Source: a virus. Taken from it: DNA of 58,314 bases. The stretch is from positions 1 to 58,314 of the IMG/VR virus record IMGVR_UViG_3300002835_000219; one strand, written 5' to 3'. Shown in pieces: positions 18,862 through 27,800 of the stretch (position 1 is its first letter; the number at the start of each line of letters is the position of its first letter). The translations under genes were made by a program, and so were the position numbers. The notes under the pieces are model-generated. The model was not told the DNA's origin. It did no database searches and was given only the letters and a program-made list of their open reading frames with translations.

Positions 18862-19037
18862 AAATCGAAATTAAAAACGGCTTCTCCAACGGCAAAGAAT
18901 ACTATGAGTTTGACTTATGGGATGGTCCTGAGGAAATAGAGCACGTAAGAGGTTTCTCTACGGATCTAATCAATGTTTTCACTAAGGTTTTAGAGTGGAG
19001 GGAGCGAATTTCTAGGGAGTATGAGGAAAGGCATTGA
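18858..19037 (+). CDS. Hypothetical small protein, 59 aa
   Basis: The start overlaps the previous stop by four bases (ATGA). The predicted product starts MKIEIKNGFSNGKEYYEFDL and ends in a charged helix (VLEWRERISREYEERH). It is acidic to neutral with no recognised domain. Its stop codon lies inside the -35 box of the next promoter, so the end of this two-gene unit and the start of the next are interleaved. Confidence 0.6.
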   Translation: MKIEIKNGFSNGKEYYEFDLWDGPEEIEHVRGFSTDLINVFTKVLEWRERISREYEERH

Positions 19038-19061
19038 CTTTTCGTGGCAACTTGCTACAAT
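19034..19061 (+). promoter_or_regulatory. Sigma-70-type promoter (TTGACT-N16-TACAAT)
   Basis: TTGACT at 19034-19039 and TACAAT at 19056-19061 with a 16-bp spacer, 21 nt before the exonuclease start at 19083. The same architecture occurs at 30668 and 39620. Confidence 0.7.
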
Positions 19062-19082
19062 AGCAATGAGTAAACCTCAAAA

Positions 19083-19703
19083 ATGAAACCATCAGAAGAA
19101 AAACTAGCAGAGTTTAAGAAAAACTCAGAAAATTGGGCTAACGAGCGCCTAGGGGACAGAAAATCCCTAATCCTGGACGTTGAGACCACTGGCATCCTCA
19201 GCAAGGACCCTGATACGGAAGTCGTGCAAATCTCTGTCATCAACATGCAGGGTCGCCCGACCTTTTCTATGCTTGTAAAGCCTAGTAAGCCATTAACACA
19301 AGAACTAATCGACATCCACGGAATCACCAATGAAATGGTTATGGATGCTCCGATTTTTCCGCAAATCGCCAAAATGCTGTCGTTTATCCTTGATGGCAAG
19401 CACCTTATTGCTTACAATGCGGATTTTGACTTGAAGCTTTTGTGGCACCTGTACAAGAAGTTCAATCTCGAACCCCCTAAGACTTCGGGAGTGTCATGCG
19501 CTATGGATAGATACTCGGAGTGGAGTGGTGAGTGGAGCGATAAGAAAGATGGATTTAAGTGGCAAAGGTTGCCAAACCTTTCGGCACTTCCGGCGCACGA
19601 TGCCATGTCTGATTGCCTTTCTACTTTGAAAGTACTGGAATTAATGTCTGGTTTGTACAATCCGGCTAAAGCCAGCGCAGACGAAATTGATTTGAATTTT
19701 TAG
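19083..19703 (+). CDS. DnaQ-like 3'-5' exonuclease (DEDDh type), 206 aa
   Basis: The catalytic acids of the DEDD superfamily are visible: ILDVETTG (Asp32, Glu34) as Exo I, AYNADFDLKLL as Exo II, and LPAHDAMSDC (His-X4-Asp) as Exo III of the h subtype. IDIHGITNEMV before Exo II is typical of DnaQ/RNase T relatives. These enzymes remove nucleotides from DNA or RNA 3' ends with two metal ions. Here it could proofread, process ends, or help degrade host DNA. It is preceded by a good promoter and followed 3 bp later by thyX, so the two are probably co-transcribed. Confidence 0.88.
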   Translation: MKPSEEKLAEFKKNSENWANERLGDRKSLILDVETTGILSKDPDTEVVQISVINMQGRPTFSMLVKPSKPLTQELIDIHGITNEMVMDAPIFPQIAKMLSFILDGKHLIAYNADFDLKLLWHLYKKFNLEPPKTSGVSCAMDRYSEWSGEWSDKKDGFKWQRLPNLSALPAHDAMSDCLSTLKVLELMSGLYNPAKASADEIDLNF

Positions 19704-19706
19704 TAA

Positions 19707-21443
19707 ATGAGTAAACCAGTAAAATCAAGTGACTTGTTGTCGCTAGACCCCCGATTAGAAGTAGTTAAGTTGGATGGCTATCAGCTAACTGAAACTGTTA
19801 TTTGGCAAGCAGGCAAAGGGGATTATTCAGAAGTTCCCATACATCACATTAAACCCCCATCCCCCCAAGAGTGTGGTGAGTGGATTGTAAGAGAACTTTT
19901 AGCCAATGAACGAGGTCATTATGGTTGCTACTCCTCCGATACCCAAGTACTGACTGAACAAGGATGGGTATTTTGGCCAAGTGTGACCAAGGGGACGGTA
20001 TTGGCTGCCTATAATACCAATACTGGTGTCATTAATTTTGAAAAACCTTCTGCAGTTCAACGATGGGATTACGAAGGAAAAATGTATCATTTAAATGGTC
20101 AGGCATTAGATTTTTTAGTTAGTCCTGATCACCGAATGGTTATTCAAACTAGAAAAAAGGATGGAAGCTGGTCTCAACGTTATGCAATAGCAGCCGAAGA
20201 GGTTTACAATAAACCTGTCAGGTATTCAACTTGTGGAAACCTTTCTGAAAGTCATAGAAGTTCTATTGACACTCCAATTGATGATCCTGTTTTCTGGAGC
20301 TTAGTTGGGTTTTGGATTGGTGATGGAGAAGCTCACACTAGTACAAATACACTACGGTTTCATTTAAAAAGAGAAAGAAAGATTGAGTATCTTCAGAATC
20401 TATGTTTAGAATTAGACCTAGATTTTTATCCAACGGAAAACGATAGGTTTGTTGTTTCTCATCCAGATATTGGAAAGTGGATGAAGTCTAATTGCCTTTC
20501 TCTAACAGGGGCAAAAGTTCTTCCGCATGAATACTTAAAGATGGAAAAAGATTGCGTTGCTAATCTTTTAGATGGTTTACGAAATTCTGACGGGACAACT
20601 CGTAGAAATACCTGGGCTTATGCTACGACTTCTTATCATCTTGCTTCACAACTTCAGGCTCTTGCCGCAGTAAACGATTTCAAATTTACTTGTAGCACGG
20701 AAACTAGGGGTAATGAAAATCATAGTGACCTCTATTGTTTGAGAGTTACAGATAGAATTTATCCTAGAGTTGAAATTACTCAAACATCCAGGTCTAGAAC
20801 TTATACTGAAGAATGGGTAGACTATAGGGGTGAAATTCATTGTGCAACAGTGAGCACTGGCGCTCTTATTGTCAGACGCAATAATAAGGTTGCAATTTGT
20901 GGAAATTGTCTTGAGCACCCTCAAATTACTTTTTCCTGCGCCGGTTTTGTTCACAGTGTTGTGGCACAAGGTAGGACTCATCGTATCGGAACTTCTTGGG
21001 ATGTTCAATCTCAAAGATATACGGGAAAGAGGGTTATTAAAGTTGCAGAAGGTGAGCTTGATGTTGAAGATGTATTTTATGTACGGCCGGCAGGTTTCTA
21101 TACTAACCGCCAAGGCAAAAAATACGATTGGACTGAAGAGGATAGACAAGATGAATTCGCTTGGATTATAGCAGGCTGTAAGAAGTATGCCAATAGGTAC
21201 GCTAAAGGAATGTGCGAAGAACACATCCGCGACTACCTTGCACAGGCCATTCGTCAAAACTTTGTGGTTTCTTTTAACCTACGTTCAATCCTCCACTTCA
21301 TTGATCTCAGAGCAAAACTAGATGCTCAACTAGAGGTCCAATCTCTTTGTGATGCTTTTATTCCGGAATTAGCGCTATGGGCCCCAAATGTCTGGAATTA
21401 CTACAAGGAGAAGCGCCTCCACAAAGCGAGACTTAGCCCTTAA
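19707..21443 (+). CDS. thyX: FAD-dependent thymidylate synthase ThyX with a LAGLIDADG intein
   Basis: ThyX makes dTMP from dUMP using methylene-tetrahydrofolate, FAD and NADPH. The exteins (residues 1-73 and 401-578, 251 aa together) show the family motifs: RGHYG joined to CLEHPQITF, and the signature RTHRIGTSWDVQSQRY from residue 423. The intein separates RGHYG from CLEHP, a conserved segment near the active site, so splicing is needed for activity. It lies in an apparent operon with the exonuclease. In most ThyX proteins the residue after HxG is Pro or similar; here it is Cys, the required +1 residue of the intein. Confidence 0.93.
   Translation: MSKPVKSSDLLSLDPRLEVVKLDGYQLTETVIWQAGKGDYSEVPIHHIKPPSPQECGEWIVRELLANERGHYGCYSSDTQVLTEQGWVFWPSVTKGTVLAAYNTNTGVINFEKPSAVQRWDYEGKMYHLNGQALDFLVSPDHRMVIQTRKKDGSWSQRYAIAAEEVYNKPVRYSTCGNLSESHRSSIDTPIDDPVFWSLVGFWIGDGEAHTSTNTLRFHLKRERKIEYLQNLCLELDLDFYPTENDRFVVSHPDIGKWMKSNCLSLTGAKVLPHEYLKMEKDCVANLLDGLRNSDGTTRRNTWAYATTSYHLASQLQALAAVNDFKFTCSTETRGNENHSDLYCLRVTDRIYPRVEITQTSRSRTYTEEWVDYRGEIHCATVSTGALIVRRNNKVAICGNCLEHPQITFSCAGFVHSVVAQGRTHRIGTSWDVQSQRYTGKRVIKVAEGELDVEDVFYVRPAGFYTNRQGKKYDWTEEDRQDEFAWIIAGCKKYANRYAKGMCEEHIRDYLAQAIRQNFVVSFNLRSILHFIDLRAKLDAQLEVQSLCDAFIPELALWAPNVWNYYKEKRLHKARLSP
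19926..20906 (+). mobile_element. Full intein in ThyX, 327 aa, with LAGLIDADG endonuclease
   Basis: It starts at Cys74 (CYSSDTQVLT, block A) and ends in CGN followed by Cys401 as the +1 residue. Block B is seen in LVSPDHRMVI. Two LAGLIDADG helices are readable: LVGFWIGDG near residue 199 and LLDGLRNSDG near 287, so a dodecapeptide homing endonuclease is present. The penultimate residue is Gly rather than the usual His, a known but less common variant. The DNA looks more AT-rich than the flanking exteins, which fits recent acquisition. Confidence 0.93.
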
Positions 21444-21475
21444 TTTTCCATGGAGTTAAATACCACTAATCAAAA

Positions 21476-21703
21476 ATGAACAATCAGATCGTAAAAGGGT
21501 TTTGGAAAATCGCCGAAGATTATCCCACAACAGATAAAGATTACCTTGTAGCATTCCCTGCCAATGACGGAACTTTCTTAATGGTAGATTGTGATGTGTG
21601 GGAATTCAAGTCCGGGGAATGGCTAAGCCTCCCAGACTCTAGATTCCAAGAGCAGGAAGTCGGACTTCCAACATACTACATTGATCTCCCCATGCCAAGA
21701 TGA
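21476..21703 (+). CDS. Hypothetical protein, 75 aa
   Basis: Short acidic protein with many aromatic residues: FWKIAEDYPTTDKDYLVAFP, then VWEFKSGEWLSLPDS. The pattern recalls small phage proteins of the DUF551 type, but the match is weak. The stop overlaps the next start by four bases (ATGA), so it is probably coupled to the FEN-like nuclease gene. Confidence 0.6.
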   Translation: MNNQIVKGFWKIAEDYPTTDKDYLVAFPANDGTFLMVDCDVWEFKSGEWLSLPDSRFQEQEVGLPTYYIDLPMPR

Positions 21704-22668
21704 CGGACAGGCCTAAACTCGAAAAAACTATCGTCTTAAAGACTTCCCCTAGCCCCCTTTTAGTCATTGACTTCAACGTCATGTGCTTTGCTGTTTTGGG
21801 TTGGTATGAATCAAAAATTGAAGGATCCTTCAGCAAAGAAGTCGAAAAGAAGCTGGTTCGTGGAGCTTGGGCACTTTTCGTAAATCGCGGTCCACAGTTC
21901 ATGAAGAGACACCCTTACCGTATTGTATTTGCTGCGGATTATCGCAATCCAGAAACAAATAACTACTGGAGGGATGATTTCATGAAAGAATCCGAAGTAG
22001 TTCAACAAGCATGGGTCGATTATGCGGCAGCTGGAGGAGTCGATGTCAAAGAACTTGCCACTCACTATAAGGGGACACGGAGTGAAAAATCAGATGCTTT
22101 CTGGTTTGTTTATAATGAAGGTAGGAATTACTGCCAGATGTATTTTCCGTGGTTTTGGCGTCTTGGTTATGAAGCCGATGACATAGCAGGTAGTATCTGT
22201 AGAGCATCCCACAAGGGGGAACCCAACGACGTTATTCACAAACGCCAAATCTTGCTTCACACTGTAGATAGGGACTGGACTCAGTTGTGCGATGATAAAA
22301 ACCAAATTTACTTCTCAAACACACGGGCATGTCGCCCCAATGAAAAAATCCAAGAGCAACTAAACGGGGAAATTGGCGTTGCTGAGTGGGCTAAACATAG
22401 GATGAAAGTTGACATTGGGCACCCTAGTGAGCTGGCAAAGCACAAAGCTGCTGCCGGGGATATGTGTGACAATGCCGTAAAAGGTAGCCCTATCGAGTTG
22501 TTTGACTTGTGCGAACCAAACCCTAAATGGAACATTGATACGGTGTTATGGGACGAAACTTTTTATTACGAAATCAACAACCCTGAGCATAATACTAGAA
22601 ACGACCATTACGACCAGGCAGTAAAGGCCTTTGCTAAGATTTGTTTGGAAATTCCGGTTTCTACCTGA
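21700..22668 (+). CDS. 5'-3' exonuclease / FEN-like PIN-domain nuclease, 322 aa
   Basis: The acidic metal-binding motifs of the FEN-1/T4 RNase H family appear in order: VIDFNVMCF near residue 24, ADYRNPE near 73, YEADDIAG near 157, HTVDRDWTQLCDD near 187 and AAGDMCDNAVKG near 250, the last being the usual helix-hairpin region where DNA is gripped. Such enzymes remove RNA primers and 5' flaps during lagging-strand synthesis. The length is normal for phage members. It overlaps the previous gene by four bases in the replication block. Confidence 0.8.
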   Translation: MTDRPKLEKTIVLKTSPSPLLVIDFNVMCFAVLGWYESKIEGSFSKEVEKKLVRGAWALFVNRGPQFMKRHPYRIVFAADYRNPETNNYWRDDFMKESEVVQQAWVDYAAAGGVDVKELATHYKGTRSEKSDAFWFVYNEGRNYCQMYFPWFWRLGYEADDIAGSICRASHKGEPNDVIHKRQILLHTVDRDWTQLCDDKNQIYFSNTRACRPNEKIQEQLNGEIGVAEWAKHRMKVDIGHPSELAKHKAAAGDMCDNAVKGSPIELFDLCEPNPKWNIDTVLWDETFYYEINNPEHNTRNDHYDQAVKAFAKICLEIPVST

Positions 22669-22674
22669 TGGGCC

Positions 22675-22711
22675 CGGTATTTGACATTCGGTATTTGACA
22701 TTCGGTATTTG
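22675..22711 (+). repeat. 14-bp direct repeats with TTGACA cores
   Basis: CGGTATTTGACATT is present twice in tandem (22675-22688 and 22689-22702), followed by a partial third copy starting CGGTATTTG. Related GGTAT/GGTACT pieces continue to about 22740. Each full copy contains TTGACA, but no -10 box stands at normal distance. It may be a protein-binding array upstream of the late tail operon. Confidence 0.7.
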
Positions 22712-22767
22712 TCCCTTGGTATCTAACCCCTGGTACTATGCCTGGGTAGTCAAGGGTGGGGCAAAGG

Positions 22768-22775
22768 GGGTAAAA
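22768..22775 (+). promoter_or_regulatory. Putative phage late promoter motif GGGTAAAA
   Basis: An exact copy ending 23 nt before the ATG at 22799, at the head of the tail gene cluster. Confidence 0.5.
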
Positions 22776-22798
22776 CTCTTTTAGATAAACATCAATGA

Positions 22799-23455
22799 AT
22801 GAATCCCGATTCAGCATACCTCGCAAAAGCTCTCCCTATGGCTCGTCTTCTTTACGAAGCTAGTCGTGGGGATTTTGAATGCGTTCCTGAGACTTACTCT
22901 GAGCATTTTAGCCATTGCTTTCAGGATGGGGATGTATCGTTGCTGTCGGCTTTTTCTAAGTTTTCTATAGATGGTGAGTTAGAAAATTGGGAGCTAGACG
23001 AAGCCATCGAATTGCTAAGTAAGGTAGAGCCTGATTTTTGGCCTGATCCTGAATCCATAGAGCACCTTGACTTGGGCGGTATTTTTTCTAATGGGCAAGA
23101 GGAATCATTAGACTTTGTTGAAGATAATTTGAGTTCGTCTGAAAGAGCCCAGAAGGTTCTGTCAGCAGTTATTTATAGTGTGTTTGGTGAGAAGGTGGAT
23201 GCCATAAGAGATAAATCTGGGGGCTACCCCTCCCCAAAGAACAATTTCTTGCAGGACGAGGACGGAACCTTCTCTGGTTCATTTAAATTTGATAAATACA
23301 AGTTTCTATTTGAGATCTTACCTACTGAGCAGGGCTGGGTGTGTACCTACAGGATGGACGAGAAGTCGTTGGATTCCTTAGAAAAGAACACCGACATAAA
23401 AAATAAGAAGAAGGCGCCCCAACACCGAAAAGTACGTAATAGGGGGTGGTCCTGA
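22799..23455 (+). CDS. Hypothetical acidic protein upstream of tail genes, 218 aa
   Basis: The ATG at 22799 is favoured because it stands at the normal distance from the GGGTAAAA element. The first 150 residues are acidic and helical (for example ELDEAIELLSKVEPDFWPDPE); the end is very basic (KNKKKAPQHRKVRNRGW). The region YKFLFEILPTEQGWVCTYRM may be a small beta domain. No family was recognised. The position just before baseplate and tape-measure genes suggests a tail assembly chaperone or structural role. The stop overlaps the next start by one base. Confidence 0.65.
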   Translation: MNPDSAYLAKALPMARLLYEASRGDFECVPETYSEHFSHCFQDGDVSLLSAFSKFSIDGELENWELDEAIELLSKVEPDFWPDPESIEHLDLGGIFSNGQEESLDFVEDNLSSSERAQKVLSAVIYSVFGEKVDAIRDKSGGYPSPKNNFLQDEDGTFSGSFKFDKYKFLFEILPTEQGWVCTYRMDEKSLDSLEKNTDIKNKKKAPQHRKVRNRGWS

Positions 23456-24879
23456 TGGCTAATTTTTCTGGTGGGGTGATCCCTACATTCCCCATTACGG
23501 CTAATGGGGCCATTAATAGCTTAGGGAATAGCATAGTTCAAACTTTAGGCGGGTCTGTTATTAACGTCGCATTGAATCAAGTAACTCCGGAGGAATGGAG
23601 ACAGGTTCTCGGGGTGGAGCCTACAGCATTCGATAATATTCTGCCATCAATCGAGAGGAGCGCTCTTTCTGCTGGGGGGCAACTTTTCAATCAATTTTTG
23701 ACTGATACTTTATCACCATCAGGGGCAGGGGGAGTTTTAGGGAATATTGGAATAAATTTGGCTCAGACTGCAGCTAGTAATGTATTTCAGAATCTGTTAG
23801 GGAACATAAGTGGGGCAGCAGTAGGTAGCGGGAAATCCAGCAGGTGGTTTCCAGGTGCATCCAATGAACCCGTAGCTAATTATGGGTCTACAATTTTCAC
23901 AAAGGGGTTAAATGGACCTGATGTAACTTTTTCTATTATACCAGCTCTTTCGGGAGCTGCCAGGGAATCTGCATCTTGGTTAGTTAATCCAAAATCAAAA
24001 GCAAGTTTAAATGCTAGGGAGGCCTTTGGTGATACCTCAGGAGTTTTTTCATCGATCCCGCAATCCGACATAACTGCCGCTTTCTCTAAGGAGATGGATC
24101 TTGCCTTGTCTCTGCCTGACCTTAAAGGTGGGGGCTCCTCATTGGGTGGCCAGGAATTTTTTAATTACTTGTCGGGATCTGGGGGGTTACCTTTAGGGGA
24201 TCTTTTTGCAAATTCTGACCTTAGTGTGTCTCTCGCGGAGTCACTCTCTGGTAGTTGGAATTTTATTTGTGCCCCTGAAAGCATTTCATGGAACAGCGAA
24301 GCCCAAGTCGAGCGTGTCCCTATGTTTGGTACTAATCAGCCGCCCGTTATCTCGGGGTCAAAGAGCATGAGAGACCTTACATTATCGGATGCCCTTGTGG
24401 AGGGTTTTTCAAGGGGTAGGTCAGTTGAGGATAAAATTGCTAGATTAGAAAATTTAATGAATTTCACCCTGGATACCAAAAACAAATACATTAAAGTTCC
24501 GGTCTATTACGTCCAGGCAAATAATAAACTGTATGGAAATGGGTTGAACGGTGCTGATGGCGGGTACTTTGTGATTAAGAGCGTTAATGTAAAGGAATTG
24601 ATGAGGGATCTGTCGGGCAATGCAACGAGGGCTACGGTTGACGTTTCATTTGTTCAGGTGCCACCTTATCAGGTTACTAGTGGCAGGGATCTTGCCAATA
24701 TTGCGTTAATTGGGCGAACGTCGATTTTGCCCTCTGTGTCTGATGCTGTCTCTAAATTACTTTCCAGTAATAGTGAAACTGCCCGACAGGTTGCAGGCGT
24801 ACAAACACCGGCATCTAATCCAAATGTCGAGGGTGGTTTAAATAGATATGAATATCCTACAAATGTACCAAAACGATGA
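23455..24879 (+). CDS. Baseplate / tail structural protein, 474 aa
   Basis: The frame also offers a GTG at 23446, but the ATG at 23455 overlaps the upstream stop in the usual way. The N-terminal half is Gly/Ala/Ser-rich and of low complexity. The C-terminal half has a pattern seen in tail proteins located next to the tape measure: SGSWNFICAPESISW, then VPMFGTNQPPVISG, a helix DALVEGFSRGRSVEDKIARL, and a beta region ending ATVDVSFVQVPPYQV. It likely belongs to the baseplate or tail-tube initiator complex, though no specific T4 counterpart can be named. The stop overlaps the tape-measure start (ATGA). Confidence 0.7.
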   Translation: MANFSGGVIPTFPITANGAINSLGNSIVQTLGGSVINVALNQVTPEEWRQVLGVEPTAFDNILPSIERSALSAGGQLFNQFLTDTLSPSGAGGVLGNIGINLAQTAASNVFQNLLGNISGAAVGSGKSSRWFPGASNEPVANYGSTIFTKGLNGPDVTFSIIPALSGAARESASWLVNPKSKASLNAREAFGDTSGVFSSIPQSDITAAFSKEMDLALSLPDLKGGGSSLGGQEFFNYLSGSGGLPLGDLFANSDLSVSLAESLSGSWNFICAPESISWNSEAQVERVPMFGTNQPPVISGSKSMRDLTLSDALVEGFSRGRSVEDKIARLENLMNFTLDTKNKYIKVPVYYVQANNKLYGNGLNGADGGYFVIKSVNVKELMRDLSGNATRATVDVSFVQVPPYQVTSGRDLANIALIGRTSILPSVSDAVSKLLSSNSETARQVAGVQTPASNPNVEGGLNRYEYPTNVPKR

Positions 24880-27800
24880 GTAATACGCAAAGAGAATTTA
24901 ACTTAAGCGGGAATTTTACTGATAATATTACTCCCGAGTTAAACCGGATTAATGGCACCCTAAACCAGCTACGGACAAACTTCCAAACCCTGGGTCAAGC
25001 TGTGGTGCCATTGAACACTCAGATGAATAACTATGTCAGGGCTCTCGATGCTGCCAATGCTGCTGCTCAAAGGTTAAATCAAACCCAACGAAGAGGTGGT
25101 GGCGGTGGTGGCTACGGTAGAAGGGGATATGGCCGTGGTGGCTACGGTGGATATGGTGGTGATGGGTTCGCCTCACAGATCATGGGCTATCAGATTGCCA
25201 ACACAATTTCTGGGGCCATACTGAGCGGCTTCCAAATGGGCGTCAATCTTATGGAAAAGCCCTTCCAGTATTTTGCAAGCGCATTTGGGGAACGAATTAA
25301 AGATGAAATGTCAGACATCCAGGCTGCTGGGGGTTTGTTTGCCATCAGTCAACGTAAGGGGCTGAACTTGTTCCCAAACTTCTCTTCAGCAATGAGAGAA
25401 CTGCAGAGAATTAACTATAAGCTCGCACAATCTGCTGCTGCTTTACCAGGGGCCACTGAAGATTACGTTAAGCAGGGGAAGTTGCTCTCTGACACGGTAA
25501 TGACCGCAATGGGGAATGACCCAAAGGGGTTCACAAAATTGGGCCAAGAGTTTGGGGCTAAAGTTGGGGATAAGATGGATTCTTTGGGAGTTCTAATCCA
25601 GAAGTTAACAGAGAAGTCCGTGTTGATTGGTATGGGCAACCCAACTAAATCACCTTTGGGAACCCCCCAGCTCATCGAACAATTGATTAATGCCCCGGCT
25701 ATTGGTCCGAAGATGTTCCAAAAATACGTGGCATTCAGGAACAACCCTATCTTTACAGGCGCATTCCAAGACCCGGAGATGCAGAAGAAACTGGCGGCCA
25801 CAAAAGCAGGGGGACCTGACCGGGTTAGAGTCGTCATGGAATTGCTTGACATGATCCTGCCGAATGAAGTCATTCAGGCATATAAAAACTCGACAAGTGG
25901 TTTCCTTGAAGCGTTTAGATCTTCTTTCCTAGACCCGGAGGTAGGTCTATTTGGCCTTGGTAGAAAGTTTGGTAAAATTGGCAAATCAATTGATGAGTAT
26001 GGTCGTTACCTAAATAAACAAGGGCAAGTGGTTAAAGATGCGGCACTAGCAGCAGAAGAAGACTATAGTTTATTTGAAATAATTTCTAAAATCATAAAAG
26101 GTTTCGGTTTGCCACTTAGTGAGTTGACAGCGATACTCCCTCAAATCTGGGACCCATTGAGGAGTATTGCCGATATAATGATGCCACTTGCTGACACGGC
26201 ACAAAGTTTCTACAGAAGTTTCATTTATTTCTCTAAAGGATTTGAAAATCTTGCCAATGGCATGGGGATAAACTCCCCTGCCGGACAAGCGATCAAAAAG
26301 TCTGCCGGGGCTAGGGGTTTTACTTTGGCTTTGGCCAATTTAATCAGCCTCCTAGACGGTAAATTTGGCTTAAGGGGTTTCAACGAAATTAGAAATAAGC
26401 TAATGAAGCCAAGCGCGGACTTGGCTAGTATAAATAAAGACCTCTTTACGAAGTTATTTCAAACTGATTTACCACATTTCGTCGGCAAAACCATTGGCGG
26501 TGCCATTGGATCAACCCTTAAAATGCTGGGCGACATTATGTCCGGAGCTACAAACATTGTGGCAACAGGGCCATTCGCCGAAGGTTTGGCTGAAGGTTGG
26601 AAAGCGACGAAAGGGTTTGAAGGAGTTAAGTTAGTATTTGAGTCCCTCTTTAAGGTAATTGGCAATACGATACAAACCTTGTTCCAAGCTGCCCCGATGC
26701 AAATGTCCATATTGGCAGCATTAACTGTCGGTATGCCCATCATTCAGCAGATTATTACTTTCGGATTGTTGTCATTGTTTGGCAGGCTTGGGACCTTTAT
26801 TGAGAGGGGTTTGGGTGCAGCCCCTAGGTTAATGGCCAGGGCTTCGGGGGTTATTTCCGGCGCACCACGAGCGGTTGGTTTAGGGTTGGCCCGGTCGGTA
26901 TCATGGTTAGCTATGGGGGGAGCTGCTAATATAGGGGGATTAGCTCGGGGTGTAGCGGCCACCAACATAGCTAGAATCGGAGAAACCTTTAGAGGGCTTT
27001 CAGGGAGACTCCTTTTATTTGGGGCTGCGTTGCAGACTATAATTTCTTTGTTTCAAGGGAAGAATATATTTGACTCTTTGGCATCTGGCGCTGGTCCGGC
27101 TATTGGTGCCGCAATAGGATCGGTGCTGTTGGGGTGGATTCCCATTGTAGGACCTTTGCTTGGTGCTGTATTAGGTGCTAAATTTGGGCAACTGTTGGAG
27201 AAACCACTGTCAGAAATTTTTAAGAACATTTGGGGTTCTTTCCAGGGGTTTATTAAAACTACCGAGATCTTATTCAAGATAATGGGAGATCTAAGTAGGT
27301 CTTTAGGTATAGTAAAAGATGGATTTAATCTGATAGCTTTCCTTATGCTGCCATTGACGGGGGCCTTCCAGTTACTAGAAATGGGAATCAGAGGCTTGGC
27401 CACTCTTTTGGCTTGGATTAGAATGGTGACCCATCAGGAAGGGGCTTGGAAGGATTTCGATGAGGCTAAGCGAGAGGAAATGAAGGCTAGGGCCAGGCAG
27501 AATGCCTATAATCAAAGTATAATGGGGCCGGGTAACCTAAAAGCAGGTATTGCAAGTGCCCAGGCAGAAATTAATACCAAAAAGAACTTAGACATTTATA
27601 GAATTGTTGAACTGAAGGCTTACATAGAAGAAGCCAAGGCCATATTAGGTGGAAAACCAAGTGGCTCAACTACTTCTGCCACCGGGGGGCCGTCTCCAGC
27701 TCAAATAACTGCTGCCGCAACATCCAATGTCAGAACGGCAACAAACATAGCCAAAATCAATCCCAATACTGCCAGAACCGCAACTGAAACCGCCAGAACC

